Below are positions 34,356-43,280 of a stretch of DNA of 64,000 nucleotides, piece by piece; within the stretch, counting starts at the first letter, position 1; every line of letters begins with the position of its first letter. The translations under genes were made by a program, and so were the position numbers. The DNA comes from Mesorhizobium sp. WSM4904 (GTDB taxonomy: Bacteria > Pseudomonadota > Alphaproteobacteria > Rhizobiales > Rhizobiaceae), in the NCBI RefSeq assembly GCF_029674545.1, contig NZ_CP121354.1, forward strand, positions 6,023,001 through 6,087,000. The letters run 5' to 3'. Under the pieces are notes generated by a model. That model saw nothing but the letters and a program-made list of their open reading frames with translations. It did no database searches and was not told the origin of the DNA.

Positions 34356-35258
34356 ATGGATCGCCTCGAAAGCATGGAAGTGTTCGTCAAGGCGGTCGAC
34401 CTCGGCTCGTTCGCGGCTGCCGCGGCGGCGCTCGACCTGTCGGGGCCGATGGTCGGCAAGCATGTCCGCTTCCTCGAGGAGCGCCTGGGCGTGCGCCTCA
34501 TCAACCGTACGACGCGCCGGCAGAGCCTGACCGATTTCGGCCGCGCCTATTACGAGCGCTGCCGCATCGTGCTGGCGGAGGCGCAAGCCGCCGATGCTCT
34601 GGCGGCCGACCAGTTGTCGGAACCTCGCGGCAAACTGCGCGTGACGATGCCGGCGCATTTCGGCCGGCACTGCGTGACCCCGATCCTGCTCGAACTCGCG
34701 CGGCGCTATCCGACGCTGGAGATCGACCTGTCGCTCAGCGACCGCTTCGCCGACCTCGTCGAGGACGGTTTCGATCTGGCGATCCGCACGGGAGCGCTGG
34801 ACGACAGGGCCGGCATCATCGCGCGACGCGTCGCCCGCCAGCGCATGATCGTCTGCGCCTCGCCCACCTACATTGAGAGGTTCGGCCAGCCGCTTCGGCT
34901 CGAAGACATCGCCGGCCATCAGGCGCTAATCTATCGGCGGCTCGGCCATGTGCTGCAGCCCTGGCTGTTCCCGCGCGACGACGGCTCGGTCGCCGAGGTC
35001 GCCCCGGCCGGCCGGCTGCGGCTCGACGACTTCGACGCGATCGCCGACGCGGCGACCGAGGGCATGGGTCTCGCCTGGCTACCTTACTGGCTGGTGCGTA
35101 AGCGCATCGACGCCGGCGAGCTCGTCCGGCTGCTGCCGGACCAGGCGGACTATCTCTACGACTGCCACGCGCTCTGGCTGCAAACGCCGCATCTGCCGCT
35201 GAAAGTGCGGCTGGCCGTCGATGCGCTGGCGGCGGGTCTGCCGAGAATGATGAGCTAG
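34356..35258 (+). CDS. LysR-family transcriptional regulator
   Basis: A 300-aa regulator with N-terminal winged helix MDRLESMEVFVKAVDLGSFA and SGPMVGKHVRFLEERLGVRL, followed by the type II periplasmic-binding-like effector domain. The ATG at 34356 is favoured over an upstream in-frame GTG/ATG pair by family length. It probably controls the divergent quinone oxidoreductase. CrgA/PecT-like members of this subgroup respond to electrophiles or phenolics, so a redox signal is plausible. Confidence 0.9.
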   Translation: MDRLESMEVFVKAVDLGSFAAAAAALDLSGPMVGKHVRFLEERLGVRLINRTTRRQSLTDFGRAYYERCRIVLAEAQAADALAADQLSEPRGKLRVTMPAHFGRHCVTPILLELARRYPTLEIDLSLSDRFADLVEDGFDLAIRTGALDDRAGIIARRVARQRMIVCASPTYIERFGQPLRLEDIAGHQALIYRRLGHVLQPWLFPRDDGSVAEVAPAGRLRLDDFDAIADAATEGMGLAWLPYWLVRKRIDAGELVRLLPDQADYLYDCHALWLQTPHLPLKVRLAVDALAAGLPRMMS

Positions 35259-35410
35259 TTTTACGCCGACTTTAGGCGTTGCATCGCACCAAGCCGCTGC
35301 GCCGATTTCATTGTGGGCAACCCCTGAATGGTTTCCGAGATTGATCCACGCCGTCTTCAGGTCCGTGTATTTGTCGATGGGGAGTTTTGGCGGGTGAGGA
35401 ATGCGCCTTC

Positions 35411-35574
35411 CCTTCTCCCCCTGTAGGAGAAGGTGGATCGGCGCGCAGCGCCGAGACGGATGAGGGATATTGGAAGGAATGAGGCGGCGACGATTTCGAA
35501 CGTATCGCCAAGCTGGAGCACCCCTCATCCGACCGAGCTTCGCTCGGCCACCTTCTCCCACAAGGGGAGAAGGA
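35411..35574. repeat. RIME-like intergenic element
   Basis: Two opposed units, each with a CCTTCTCC/GGAGAAGG hairpin (35411-35433 and 35552-35574). Between them lie GGCGC/GCGCC (35440-35452) and CCGAGC-TTC-GCTCGG (35534-35548) hairpins and a conserved GATGAGGG motif in opposite orientations. It fills most of the 323-base gap between the convergent LysR and hpaR genes and may end transcription of hpaR. Confidence 0.72.
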
Positions 35575-35581
35575 AAAGCGC

Positions 35582-36019
35582 TCAGCTCTCCACCGTCTCC
35601 GACTGGATCAGGCTTTCCAGCATGTCGAGCAGGCGCTCGTGCTGCTCGGCGCCGTAGCGCCTTTCGATGGCGTCGTAGATGGCGACGCGCTCGGGCGCCA
35701 GCTCCTCGATCAGCGCCAGGCCGGCCGGACTGATCGCGAGCAGCGCACGGCGGCCGTCGTCCTTGACCTTGTTGCGGGTGATGAACTCGCGCTCCTCCAT
35801 CGCCTTGATGATGCGGGTGAGGCTGGGCGGCAGGATCGAGGCGCGGTTGGCAAGCTCGGTTGCCTCCAGCGGACCGGTTTCGGCAAGCACACGCAACACG
35901 CGCCATTGCTGCTCGGTGATGTCGTGGCGGGCAAGCATCGGCCGGAAATGCGCCATGATGACTTCGCGAGCGCGAAGCAGAGCCATCGGCAGCGAACGGC
36001 GAGTGCTGGGCGGTAGCAA
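35582..36019 (-). CDS. hpaR: MarR-family regulator HpaR
   Basis: A 145-aa MarR-type winged-helix repressor. STRRSLPMALLRARE, TEQQWRVLRVL and the wing DDGRRALL are characteristic of HpaR, which represses homoprotocatechuate (4-hydroxyphenylacetate meta-cleavage) genes. The start is taken as a TTG at 36019 with GGAG upstream, giving family length; ATG 35986 is the alternative. The only hpa gene beside it is a broken hpaH, so its regulon in this locus has been lost. Confidence 0.82.
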   Translation of the reverse strand: MLPPSTRRSLPMALLRAREVIMAHFRPMLARHDITEQQWRVLRVLAETGPLEATELANRASILPPSLTRIIKAMEEREFITRNKVKDDGRRALLAISPAGLALIEELAPERVAIYDAIERRYGAEQHERLLDMLESLIQSETVES

Positions 36020-36142
36020 GGTCAGGTCTCCAATTCCAGGTTCCGCTCGCGACTCGAGACAAAACTCGACGGCTATCGAGCTATATCCGCGATTTTGCCG
36101 GGAGCGGCAATCCCACGCCCGGACGCTACATTGGCTTAGAGA

Positions 36143-36747
36143 ACGACGCTTGAGTCCGCGCTCAGCATCGACATCCCGGATTCCGGCATCCTGTTCGACA
36201 ATATGTTCTTCGAGGACGGCGGCATGGTGCCGGCCGGCCGCTTCATCCAGCCGCGCATCGAGGCCGAGATCGCCTTCGTGATGAAGGCGCCGCTCGCCGG
36301 TCCCGACATTTCGATCGACGACGTGCTCGACGCCACCAGTCACATCACCCCGGCACTGGAAATCCTCGACACCCGCATCGAGCGGATGAACAAGGAGACC
36401 GGCAAGATCAGGACCTTCTTCGACACGATCTCGGACAATACCGCCAATGCCGGCATCGTCATCGGCGGCCGCTCCGCCGGCCCGCGCGAGGCGGATCTGC
36501 GCTGGACCGGCGCCATCGTGTCGCGCAACGGCGAGGTCGAGGAGACCGGCTCGGCGCCGGTGTGCTCGACCATCCAGCCAAGGGCATCGTCTGGCTCGCC
36601 AACCGGCTTCACCGATACGGGATGCAGATCGAGGCCGGCCAGGTGGTGCTCTCGGGCTCCTTCATCCGGCCGATCGAATGTCGGCATGGCGACCAGATCG
36701 TCTCGGATTTCGGAGCCTTTGGTATGATCCGCATCGCCTTCGCCTGA
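36143..36747 (+). pseudogene. hpaH: hpaH pseudogene (2-oxo-hept-3-ene-1,7-dioate hydratase)
   Basis: Clear HpaH sequence starts at SIDIPDSGILFDNMFFEDGG and runs through EILDTRIERMNKETGK and VSRNGEVEETG, then shifts frame at about 36550. It continues in the next frame as GVLDHPAKGIVWLANR to GSFIRPIE and a normal stop at 36747. Restoring one C within GGCTCGGCGCC repairs the frame. About 70 N-terminal codons are also missing, and an in-frame TAG at 36137 precedes the homology. The gene is dead by both deletion and frameshift. Confidence 0.85.
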
Positions 36748-36811
36748 CCTCGTCAGTCTTCTGTCTTTTGCGCAATTGCGGGCGGTGGCCGCAGTGCGAT
36801 GGCTTGCGCCA

Positions 36812-36844
36812 AAGAAAAAGGCCGGGCGCCAAAGCGGCCCGGCC
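36812..36844 (-). terminator. Putative intrinsic terminator downstream of the oxygenase gene
   Basis: GGCCGGG (36820-36826) pairs with CCCGGCC (36838-36844). Read on the minus strand the stem is followed by CTTTTTCTTT. It lies about 165 nt after the oxygenase stop. The rest of 36748-37008 has only a small GAAGGT/ACCTTC palindrome. Confidence 0.5.
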
Positions 36845-37008
36845 AAAAATGAAGGTCATAACCTTCAGAGGGGAACATCGCCCGGCGCAATGGGAGGAAA
36901 ACACCGGACGACACCTGTTATTTGGGCTTTGGCCGGCCGGTTTGCGACGAACGGAATTCCAAAAAATAGCCGAAACGCGAAAAAATATCGCTCGGGCGCA
37001 GGCAAAGC

Positions 37009-38025
37009 TCAGCCGGCCGTGGCCTTTTCCAGCAGATCGGCATAGTGCCGCCGCGCCACGTCGGGATGCGACCTCAGCCGGCTCTTCAGCAGATTGGTGC
37101 CGACGTTGCGGAACAGCGGATTGTCGGGATCGCTGGCCGGACCCCGCGCTTCGGCCGCCAGTTCCTCCGGCAGGTCGAGCAGCGGGATCGTCGCGTCGAG
37201 ACGGGCGCTGAAGAAGAACGGCACCGATATCCGCTCGACGCCGGCCGGCGGCGTGACGACGCGGTGCACGGTTGCCCTCAGATAGCCGTTCGAGGCGAGC
37301 TCGAGCAGCTCGCCGATATTGACCACGAGCGTTCGCGGGATCGGGTCCACATTGACCCAGCTGCCGTCATACTCGACCTGAAGCCCCTTGTTCTCGTCCT
37401 GCAACAGAAGGGTGAGCAAGCCGCCGTCCTTATGCGCGCCGACGCCCTGGTCGTCGCCGGTGGCGTCGCGGCCGGGATAGCGAACGATCTTCATGCGGTG
37501 GTTGGGCTCGCCGCGATAGATCGGATCGAAAGCGTCTTCCAGCTGATCGAGCGAGAGCGCGAAGGCCTTGAGCAGGCGGATCGCAACCTCTGTCGCCTTG
37601 GCCTGCCAGGCGAGCAGCGCCGGCTTCAGCTCGGGCAGCGCGGCGGGCCACTGGTTCGGACCTTGCAGGCGCGTCCAGACCGGCACCCCCGGCCCTTGCG
37701 AAATGGTCGCGCGCTCGACGCCTATGTCCAGCTGCTCGCGCCAGTCGGCCTTGCCCTTGGTCAGTTCGCCGCCGGCGCGCGTATAGCCGCGGAACTGAGG
37801 CGACTTCACCATTTCGATCGCGAGCTTGTCGGCTTCGGGCAAGGCAAAGAAGTGGCGCGCGGCATTGAGCACCGCGTCGATATCGGACTGTGCTATGCCG
37901 TGGCCGCTGAGATAGAAGAAGCCGACATCGCGGGCCGCCGTTCGCAGGTCAAACAAGAAAGTCCGCAGTTCCGACGCGCCCTGTTCAAGGCGGTCGAGAT
38001 CGAGCACCGGAATTATTCTGGCCAT
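37009..38025 (-). CDS. Isopenicillin-N-synthase-like 2-oxoglutarate/Fe(II) oxygenase
   Basis: A 338-aa non-haem iron oxygenase. The iron ligands are His198 and Asp200 in GAHKDGG and His254 in ATVHRV; the co-substrate motif is RIS (265-267). An N-terminal DIOX_N region has GFFYLSGHGI. This superfamily includes plant hormone and secondary-metabolite oxygenases, so the substrate cannot be predicted. The ATG at 38025 follows AGGAGG at 8 nt. It lies 226 nt downstream of metI on the same strand, so a functional link with the methionine transporter is possible but unproven. Confidence 0.87.
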   Translation of the reverse strand: MARIIPVLDLDRLEQGASELRTFLFDLRTAARDVGFFYLSGHGIAQSDIDAVLNAARHFFALPEADKLAIEMVKSPQFRGYTRAGGELTKGKADWREQLDIGVERATISQGPGVPVWTRLQGPNQWPAALPELKPALLAWQAKATEVAIRLLKAFALSLDQLEDAFDPIYRGEPNHRMKIVRYPGRDATGDDQGVGAHKDGGLLTLLLQDENKGLQVEYDGSWVNVDPIPRTLVVNIGELLELASNGYLRATVHRVVTPPAGVERISVPFFFSARLDATIPLLDLPEELAAEARGPASDPDNPLFRNVGTNLLKSRLRSHPDVARRHYADLLEKATAG

Positions 38026-38251
38026 GGACAGGCTCCTCCTGCGGCAACTCTTTGTTTTCGCAATCCGGACGGAAAAACCGCTGTGCACTTTTCCTGGAAT
38101 TGCTCTGGCGACCCCGCCGCACGATGACATGCGCGTCATTGGAGGTGAAGAAACGCGCCGACCAATCTCATTGCAAACGGAGCAAGCCGCCGCTCAAATC
38201 CGGGCTTTTGCGGCAAATTGCGTTCGATGCGACCGCCGCCGGCCCAAGCGC

Positions 38252-38914
38252 TCATGCGCGATGATCGAGCCGCGCCACCAGGCGGTCGCCGATCCACTGG
38301 ATGCCGCAGACCAGCACGATCAGAACGACGACCACGGCGATCATGACGCTAGTCTCGAAACGCTGGTAGCCATAGCGGATGGCAAGGTCGCCGAGACCGC
38401 CGGCACCGATGGCGCCGGCCATGGCCGAGGCGCCGACCAGCGTCACCAGCGTCACCGTGAAGCCGGCGACGATGCCCGGCAGCGCTTCCGGCACCAGCAC
38501 CTCGCGGATGATCGTCCAGCGATTGCCGCCCATGGCGCGCGCCGCCTCGATCAGGCCGGGGTCGACCTCGCGCAGCGACACTTCGGCGATGCGGGCATAG
38601 TAGGGCGTTGCGGCGATCGACAGCGGAACGATCGCCGCCCAGGTACCGATCGAGGTGCCGACGATCAGCCGCGTCACAGGGATCAGCGCCACCAGCAGGA
38701 TGATGAAGGGCACGGAGCGGAAGCCGTTGATCAAAGCGCCGAGGACGCGGTTCACCCAGAGGTTTTCGGCGATGCCGCCGCGATCGGTGGCGACCAGCGC
38801 CAGCCCGAGCGGCAGGCCGAAGACCAGCGAGATGAGACCGGAAGCGCCGGTCATCAGCACGGTCTCCCAGATCGAGCGAAGCAGGAGTTCAAACAGGACT
38901 GGCGACATGGCCAA
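38252..38914 (-). CDS. metI: Methionine ABC transporter permease
   Basis: Inner-membrane permease of the methionine uptake (MUT) family, 220 aa with five helices and the sequence SVPFIILLVALIPVTRL and EAARAMGGNRWTI (EAA loop) characteristic of MetI. It overlaps the end of metN by 26 nt. With MetN and MetQ it imports L- and D-methionine; the NIL domain of MetN gives feedback by cytoplasmic methionine. Confidence 0.93.
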   Translation of the reverse strand: MAMSPVLFELLLRSIWETVLMTGASGLISLVFGLPLGLALVATDRGGIAENLWVNRVLGALINGFRSVPFIILLVALIPVTRLIVGTSIGTWAAIVPLSIAATPYYARIAEVSLREVDPGLIEAARAMGGNRWTIIREVLVPEALPGIVAGFTVTLVTLVGASAMAGAIGAGGLGDLAIRYGYQRFETSVMIAVVVVLIVLVCGIQWIGDRLVARLDHRA

Positions 38915-39974
38915 GCACCTCCACCCGCGCGCCGCGGTCTTTCAGGAATGCGATTGTCTGCGCGAGACCCCCGCTGTCGGGGACGGCGAGGAACAGCGTG
39001 CCGACTGGTTGCTGCTGGACATGGTCGATGCCGCCATGCACGAGGCGGATCGGGCCGGGCACACTGTCGCTCAGATCGGACAGCAGCGGACCGCGCGCCG
39101 CATCGCCGGCCACATCGACCTTGAGGATCGTCTCTGCGCCCTCGCCCACGGCCAGCCGGCCGGCGATCTCGGGCGGCAGTTGCGGCCGGATCGCGCCGAG
39201 CAGGCTGCGCGTGATCTCGGATTTCGGATCGGCGAAGACTTGCCAGACGGCGCCCTCCTCGACGATGCGGCCGGCGTCGATCACCGCCACGCGGTCGGCG
39301 ATCGAACGGATCACCTCCATCTCATGGGTGATGAGCAAAATGGTGAGGCCGAGCCTGGAATTGATGTCCTTGAGCAGCGCCAGGATCGAGCGCGTCGTCT
39401 CCGGATCGAGCGCCGAGGTCGCTTCGTCGGATAAGAGCAGAGCCGGTCGCGCGGCGAGCGCCCTGGCGATGCCGACACGCTGCTTCTGTCCGCCCGAGAG
39501 CGAGGCTGGATAGGCTTTCGCCTTCTCCGACAGACCTACCAGTTGCAGCAATTCGGCGGCGCGTGCCATGCGCTCGGCGCGCGGCCGCCCCTCGATCTTG
39601 AGCGGCAGCGCGACATTTTCCTCGACGGTTTTCGCCGACAGAAGGTTGAAGTGCTGGAAGACCATGCCGATGCGGCGGCGCAGCGGCTGCAAGTCGCGCT
39701 CGCTCAGACGGCTGATCTCGCGGCCCTCGATGAAGACCTCGCCCGAATCCGGCCGCTCCAGGCCGTTGAGGCAGCGGATCAGCGTCGACTTGCCGGCGCC
39801 GCTGCGGCCGATGATGCCGAGGATCTCGCCCTTGCGAACCGTGAGCGAGACGCCGTCGAGCGCCGCCGTCGCGCCGAAGCTGCGCTTCAGGCCGACGAGA
39901 CGGACGACATCTTCCGTCCCCGTGGGCCGGATGTGGACCGGTTCGGCTATCTCGGCCTTGACATGCTGGTTCAT
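38889..39974 (-). CDS. metN: Methionine ABC transporter ATP-binding protein
   Basis: A 361-aa ATPase with Walker A GRSGAGKST (56-64), signature LSGGQKQRVGIARAL and Walker B LLLSDEATSALD. A C-terminal NIL domain (about 275-355) binds methionine and inhibits transport. An N-terminal extension of about 20 residues precedes the usual start. The ATG is at 39974, 84 nt downstream of metQ. Confidence 0.93.
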   Translation of the reverse strand: MNQHVKAEIAEPVHIRPTGTEDVVRLVGLKRSFGATAALDGVSLTVRKGEILGIIGRSGAGKSTLIRCLNGLERPDSGEVFIEGREISRLSERDLQPLRRRIGMVFQHFNLLSAKTVEENVALPLKIEGRPRAERMARAAELLQLVGLSEKAKAYPASLSGGQKQRVGIARALAARPALLLSDEATSALDPETTRSILALLKDINSRLGLTILLITHEMEVIRSIADRVAVIDAGRIVEEGAVWQVFADPKSEITRSLLGAIRPQLPPEIAGRLAVGEGAETILKVDVAGDAARGPLLSDLSDSVPGPIRLVHGGIDHVQQQPVGTLFLAVPDSGGLAQTIAFLKDRGARVEVLGHVASPV

Positions 39975-40057
39975 TGCTATGTCCGTTTCAGCGCTGCGCA
40001 AACGCGACGGCGGCCCGCTCGCCGGCGAACCGCCCGTTCCTGCCAGCCAGGCCCCGA

Positions 40058-40909
40058 TCAATAGGCGCTGATCCCGGTGCCCTTGTAGACCTTGTCGAAC
40101 TCGGCCTTGACGGTTTCATTCTGATAGGAAGCGACCAGCGTCTTAACCCAGGGTTCGTTCTCGCTGCCGGCCTTGACCGCGATGAAGTTGCGGTAGGGAT
40201 TGTCCGCCACCGGCTCCTGCGCGATGCGTTGCTCCGGGCCAAGGCCGCTCTTCAGCGCCCAGTCGGTGTTGACCACGGCGGCGTCGAGATCGTCGACCGA
40301 GCGGCCGACGATGCCGGCGTCGAGCTCCTTGATCTCGAGCTTCTTCGGGTTCTCGGCAATGTCGGCGGTCGTGGCCAGGATGCCGGTGCCGTCCTTCAGC
40401 TTGATCAGCCCCTCATGCTCAAGGACATGCAGCGCGCGGCCTTCGTTGGAGGGATCGTTCGGCAGGCCGATGACGGCGCCTTCCGGTAGGTCGGCGACCT
40501 TGGCGTGCTTCTTCGAATAGAGGCCGATCGGCCAGACGCCGGTATAGCCGACCGGGACGATGTGATACCCTTGAGTCTTGATCTGGTTGTCGAGGTAAGG
40601 CTTGTGCTGGAAGGCGTTGGCGTCGATCTCGCCGCGCTCAAGCGCTTCGTTGGGCTGGGTGTAGTCGTTGAAGACGACGGTTTCGATCGTCAGTCCCTTC
40701 TTGGCCGCCTCGGCGGTGACGACACGCCAGACATCCTCGTCCTCGCCGCTGATGATGCCGACCTTGATCGCCTTCTTGTCCTCGGCGAGGGACGGCGACG
40801 GCTGGGCGAGGCCTATGACGGCAAATGTCGCGGCCAAAAGTGCGGCAAGTCCGGCGCGTCTGGTGATTGACTTAGCGAGAGAATTTGAAGCGTTGCCGCG
40901 TTCGGACAT
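40058..40909 (-). CDS. metQ: Methionine-binding protein MetQ/NlpA family
   Basis: A 283-aa periplasmic binding protein. Residues 1-42 are a long signal peptide ending PSPSLAED without a lipobox cysteine, so it is probably soluble rather than a lipoprotein. Family blocks include GIISGEDEDVW, YTQPNEALERGEIDANAFQH and PNDPSNEGRAL. First gene of metQNI. The upstream 210 bases were examined for a SAM riboswitch; none was convincing. Confidence 0.92.
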   Translation of the reverse strand: MSERGNASNSLAKSITRRAGLAALLAATFAVIGLAQPSPSLAEDKKAIKVGIISGEDEDVWRVVTAEAAKKGLTIETVVFNDYTQPNEALERGEIDANAFQHKPYLDNQIKTQGYHIVPVGYTGVWPIGLYSKKHAKVADLPEGAVIGLPNDPSNEGRALHVLEHEGLIKLKDGTGILATTADIAENPKKLEIKELDAGIVGRSVDDLDAAVVNTDWALKSGLGPEQRIAQEPVADNPYRNFIAVKAGSENEPWVKTLVASYQNETVKAEFDKVYKGTGISAY

Positions 40910-41119
40910 GATGCGTTCCTTGCGATCCTGAAATCATTTCGGCCTGGCGGAATGCGAAGCCTCGATATCAGCATCACCAATGCTGCCCGGCTGGGCAAAG
41001 AAGCGCTTTTCCTATCAAACGGGAGGCGGAAAATATTCTCTCAAAGATTTTGTGACTTGGAGAACGCTGGCCGCCGCCGGCAGATATTCGACGCGGCGCA
41101 AGATCGGAGCGGCGGGCGT

Positions 41120-41917
41120 TTATGAAGCCCGCTGTGCGACGGGCCAGGGCAATCGGTCATGCGCCGGCAGCCGCGAAACGGTCGGCAGGCCTCGCGCTTC
41201 CTGCGCGCCAAAGCCCAATCGTGTCAGGCAGGCTCGCGCCAAGGCCGCATTGCTGTCGATGACGATCAGTCCGTTCGTGTCGTTGAGGCTGGCGGCCACC
41301 ACCGACAGTTCGGTGCAACCGAGCAGGGCGGCATCGGCGCCAGCCAATCGCGCGAGATGAAGCGCGCGCTCGGCCTCAATCGCCGCATCCACGATCGAGC
41401 CGGCCTTGACGAGGGCGATCGCGTTGTCGACGCTTTCCTGAAACTCCTTGCTCGCGGGAAGGCATAGGTCGAACCCCGCCGCCGCTATCCTCTCCTGATA
41501 GAAGCCGGAGACGAGCGTGCCTCGGGTTGCGAGGTTCGCAACCCGTCCGTGGTCCTGGCAGCGACGGATCTCCGTCACCACGGCATCGCCGATATGAATG
41601 ATCTCCGCGCGCGAGTTCGCCGCCAGTTGATCGTACCAATGATGGGCGGTGTTGCACGGCATCGCGATGCACGCGACGCCCAGCGCATTGAGCGTCGAGA
41701 CAGCGGCTTGCAGCGGCGCCAGCGGCCCGTCATGGTTGCCGAGGATCGCTTCCGTCCTGTCGGGCAGTTGCGGCACGCTGAGGATGACGGCGGGCACATG
41801 CTCGTTGTCGCGGAGCGCCTCGGTCATCCGGGTCAGCTTGAAGTAGAAGTCGGCCGACGCAAGCGGCCCGAGACCGCCTATGATGCCGAGCTCAGGACGG
41901 ATGCTGTCGTCGATCAT
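41120..41917 (-). CDS. Aspartate/glutamate racemase family protein
   Basis: A 265-aa cofactor-independent racemase. The two catalytic cysteines are present: Cys88 in AMPCNTAHHW and Cys201 in LLGCTELSV, with the N-terminal GIIGGLGPLAS. It overlaps the preceding symporter stop (ATGA), so expression is coupled. In context it would interconvert imported D- and L-aspartate or glutamate. The exact substrate is inferred. Confidence 0.88.
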   Translation of the reverse strand: MIDDSIRPELGIIGGLGPLASADFYFKLTRMTEALRDNEHVPAVILSVPQLPDRTEAILGNHDGPLAPLQAAVSTLNALGVACIAMPCNTAHHWYDQLAANSRAEIIHIGDAVVTEIRRCQDHGRVANLATRGTLVSGFYQERIAAAGFDLCLPASKEFQESVDNAIALVKAGSIVDAAIEAERALHLARLAGADAALLGCTELSVVAASLNDTNGLIVIDSNAALARACLTRLGFGAQEARGLPTVSRLPAHDRLPWPVAQRAS

Positions 41918-43278
41918 CGGGCGGGCTCGGCTTCGGGCACTTCCTGGACGATTTCGGCAGCCTGCGGCGCCTCCCTGTGACTGGGCGCGATCATGGCCGT
42001 GCTCGCCGCGACGGTGCTGACGCTGGACAGCGTCATGAACGTATCCACGGCAGCATCCACCGCGACGAACAGGGCGAAGGCCGCCTCGAAAGGAAGCTTC
42101 AGGTAGCCGCACACGATGGACATCTGCGACAAGATGAGCAGGCTGCCCATGCCGCCGGTCGTGAGCGCGAGAAGCGCCGAAACGATGCCGACGAGCAGGA
42201 GGTCGGGCACGCCAAGCGGATGGCCGTAGAGCTGGGCGATGAACAAGGTGCCCGAGGTGTAGAGAAGCGCAGGGCCGGTCCGCAGCAAGGCCGCCTGCAG
42301 CGGCACGAGCAGCTCGACCACCACCAGGCTGAACCTCAGCCGCTCGCTCAACAGGTTGATGACCCACGGAAGCGAGGCGACCGTGGAGCGCGTGGTGATC
42401 GCCACCATGAGAAGGGGCTGAAGGGTCTTGATGGTCGTCCAGTAGCTGCGTCGCGATCGGATGGCGATGACTGCAAATGCAACGGCGAGGAATGTGAGGC
42501 AGGACAGGCCCATCACCAGCAGGTAGCCGCCCATCAGCGTGAGCGGCCTGGTTCCGGTCGAGGCGGTCTGGTCGGCGATCAGGATGAAGGTTGCGACGGG
42601 CAGCCCCCAGACGAACCAGTTGGTCAGCACCGTGCAGGCCCGGTAGACCGCGTTGAGCGCCTGGGACAGGCTCATGGACGAGGGCTGAGGGATCTTGCCC
42701 ATTGCGAGCCCGAAGAGCAGGCAGAACAGCAGGACCTGGATGGTCTGGCCCGAGGCCAGCGCGTTGAAGACGTTGTTGGGCACCAGGTCGAGCAGGATCG
42801 AATGCTCGCCGTTTGCGCCGGCATTGGATGGCGGCGGCTGGAACGGGAATTCGAGATCGGTGGATACGCTGCCCTGGGAATTGATGAACTCGCCGAGCTC
42901 GATGCGCGACTGCGGGTTCTCGATCTGGCCCGGCTGCAGGACCAGCGAATATATGCCACTCACCAGCACGGCCAGGAACGAGACGACCAGTACGGCCATG
43001 CCCACCTTGCCCAGGTAGCGGACCGATTTCGGATCCTGGACCATCGCCGTGATGGAGAAGATGACCGACGACACCAGGTAGGGCAGGACGACCATCTTGA
43101 GGAAATTCAGATAGACCTGCGCGACAGGGTTGATCGCGTGGGAGAACCCTGGATAGTAGAGACCGCACAGGATGCCCGCCGCGATCATCGCCAGCGTCGT
43201 CACAGGCGAGCGCAATATGCGCCTTGCCGCCAGGCGCCAATCGAAAGGCAAGGGTTCGGCTACGTCGGCGACGGTCAT
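41914..43278 (-). CDS. DAACS-type dicarboxylate/amino acid:cation symporter
   Basis: A 454-aa polytopic secondary transporter. The Ser/Thr-rich hairpin motif appears as TTRSTVASLP, equivalent to SSSATLP of GltP-like carriers. The NMDGT motif of canonical aspartate/glutamate carriers is not present; the corresponding helix reads ALLYTSGTLFIAQLYG. A long extracytoplasmic loop (about 115-165) is inserted. A family 3 binding-protein gene ends 2 nt upstream and a racemase overlaps downstream, an unusual arrangement for a secondary carrier. Confidence 0.84.
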   Translation of the reverse strand: MTVADVAEPLPFDWRLAARRILRSPVTTLAMIAAGILCGLYYPGFSHAINPVAQVYLNFLKMVVLPYLVSSVIFSITAMVQDPKSVRYLGKVGMAVLVVSFLAVLVSGIYSLVLQPGQIENPQSRIELGEFINSQGSVSTDLEFPFQPPPSNAGANGEHSILLDLVPNNVFNALASGQTIQVLLFCLLFGLAMGKIPQPSSMSLSQALNAVYRACTVLTNWFVWGLPVATFILIADQTASTGTRPLTLMGGYLLVMGLSCLTFLAVAFAVIAIRSRRSYWTTIKTLQPLLMVAITTRSTVASLPWVINLLSERLRFSLVVVELLVPLQAALLRTGPALLYTSGTLFIAQLYGHPLGVPDLLLVGIVSALLALTTGGMGSLLILSQMSIVCGYLKLPFEAAFALFVAVDAAVDTFMTLSSVSTVAASTAMIAPSHREAPQAAEIVQEVPEAEPAR

Positions 43279-43280
43279 CG

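Noticed and set aside
40910..41000. Possible SAM-responsive riboswitch before metQ.
   Set aside because: Some GC-rich pairing is possible on the minus strand, but the conserved SAM-II or SAM-I blocks are not there.
41918..43240. Upstream extension of the racemase frame through the whole symporter gene.
   Set aside because: Only the part from ATG 41917 has racemase sequence; the extension is out of frame with a transporter showing clear helices and motifs.
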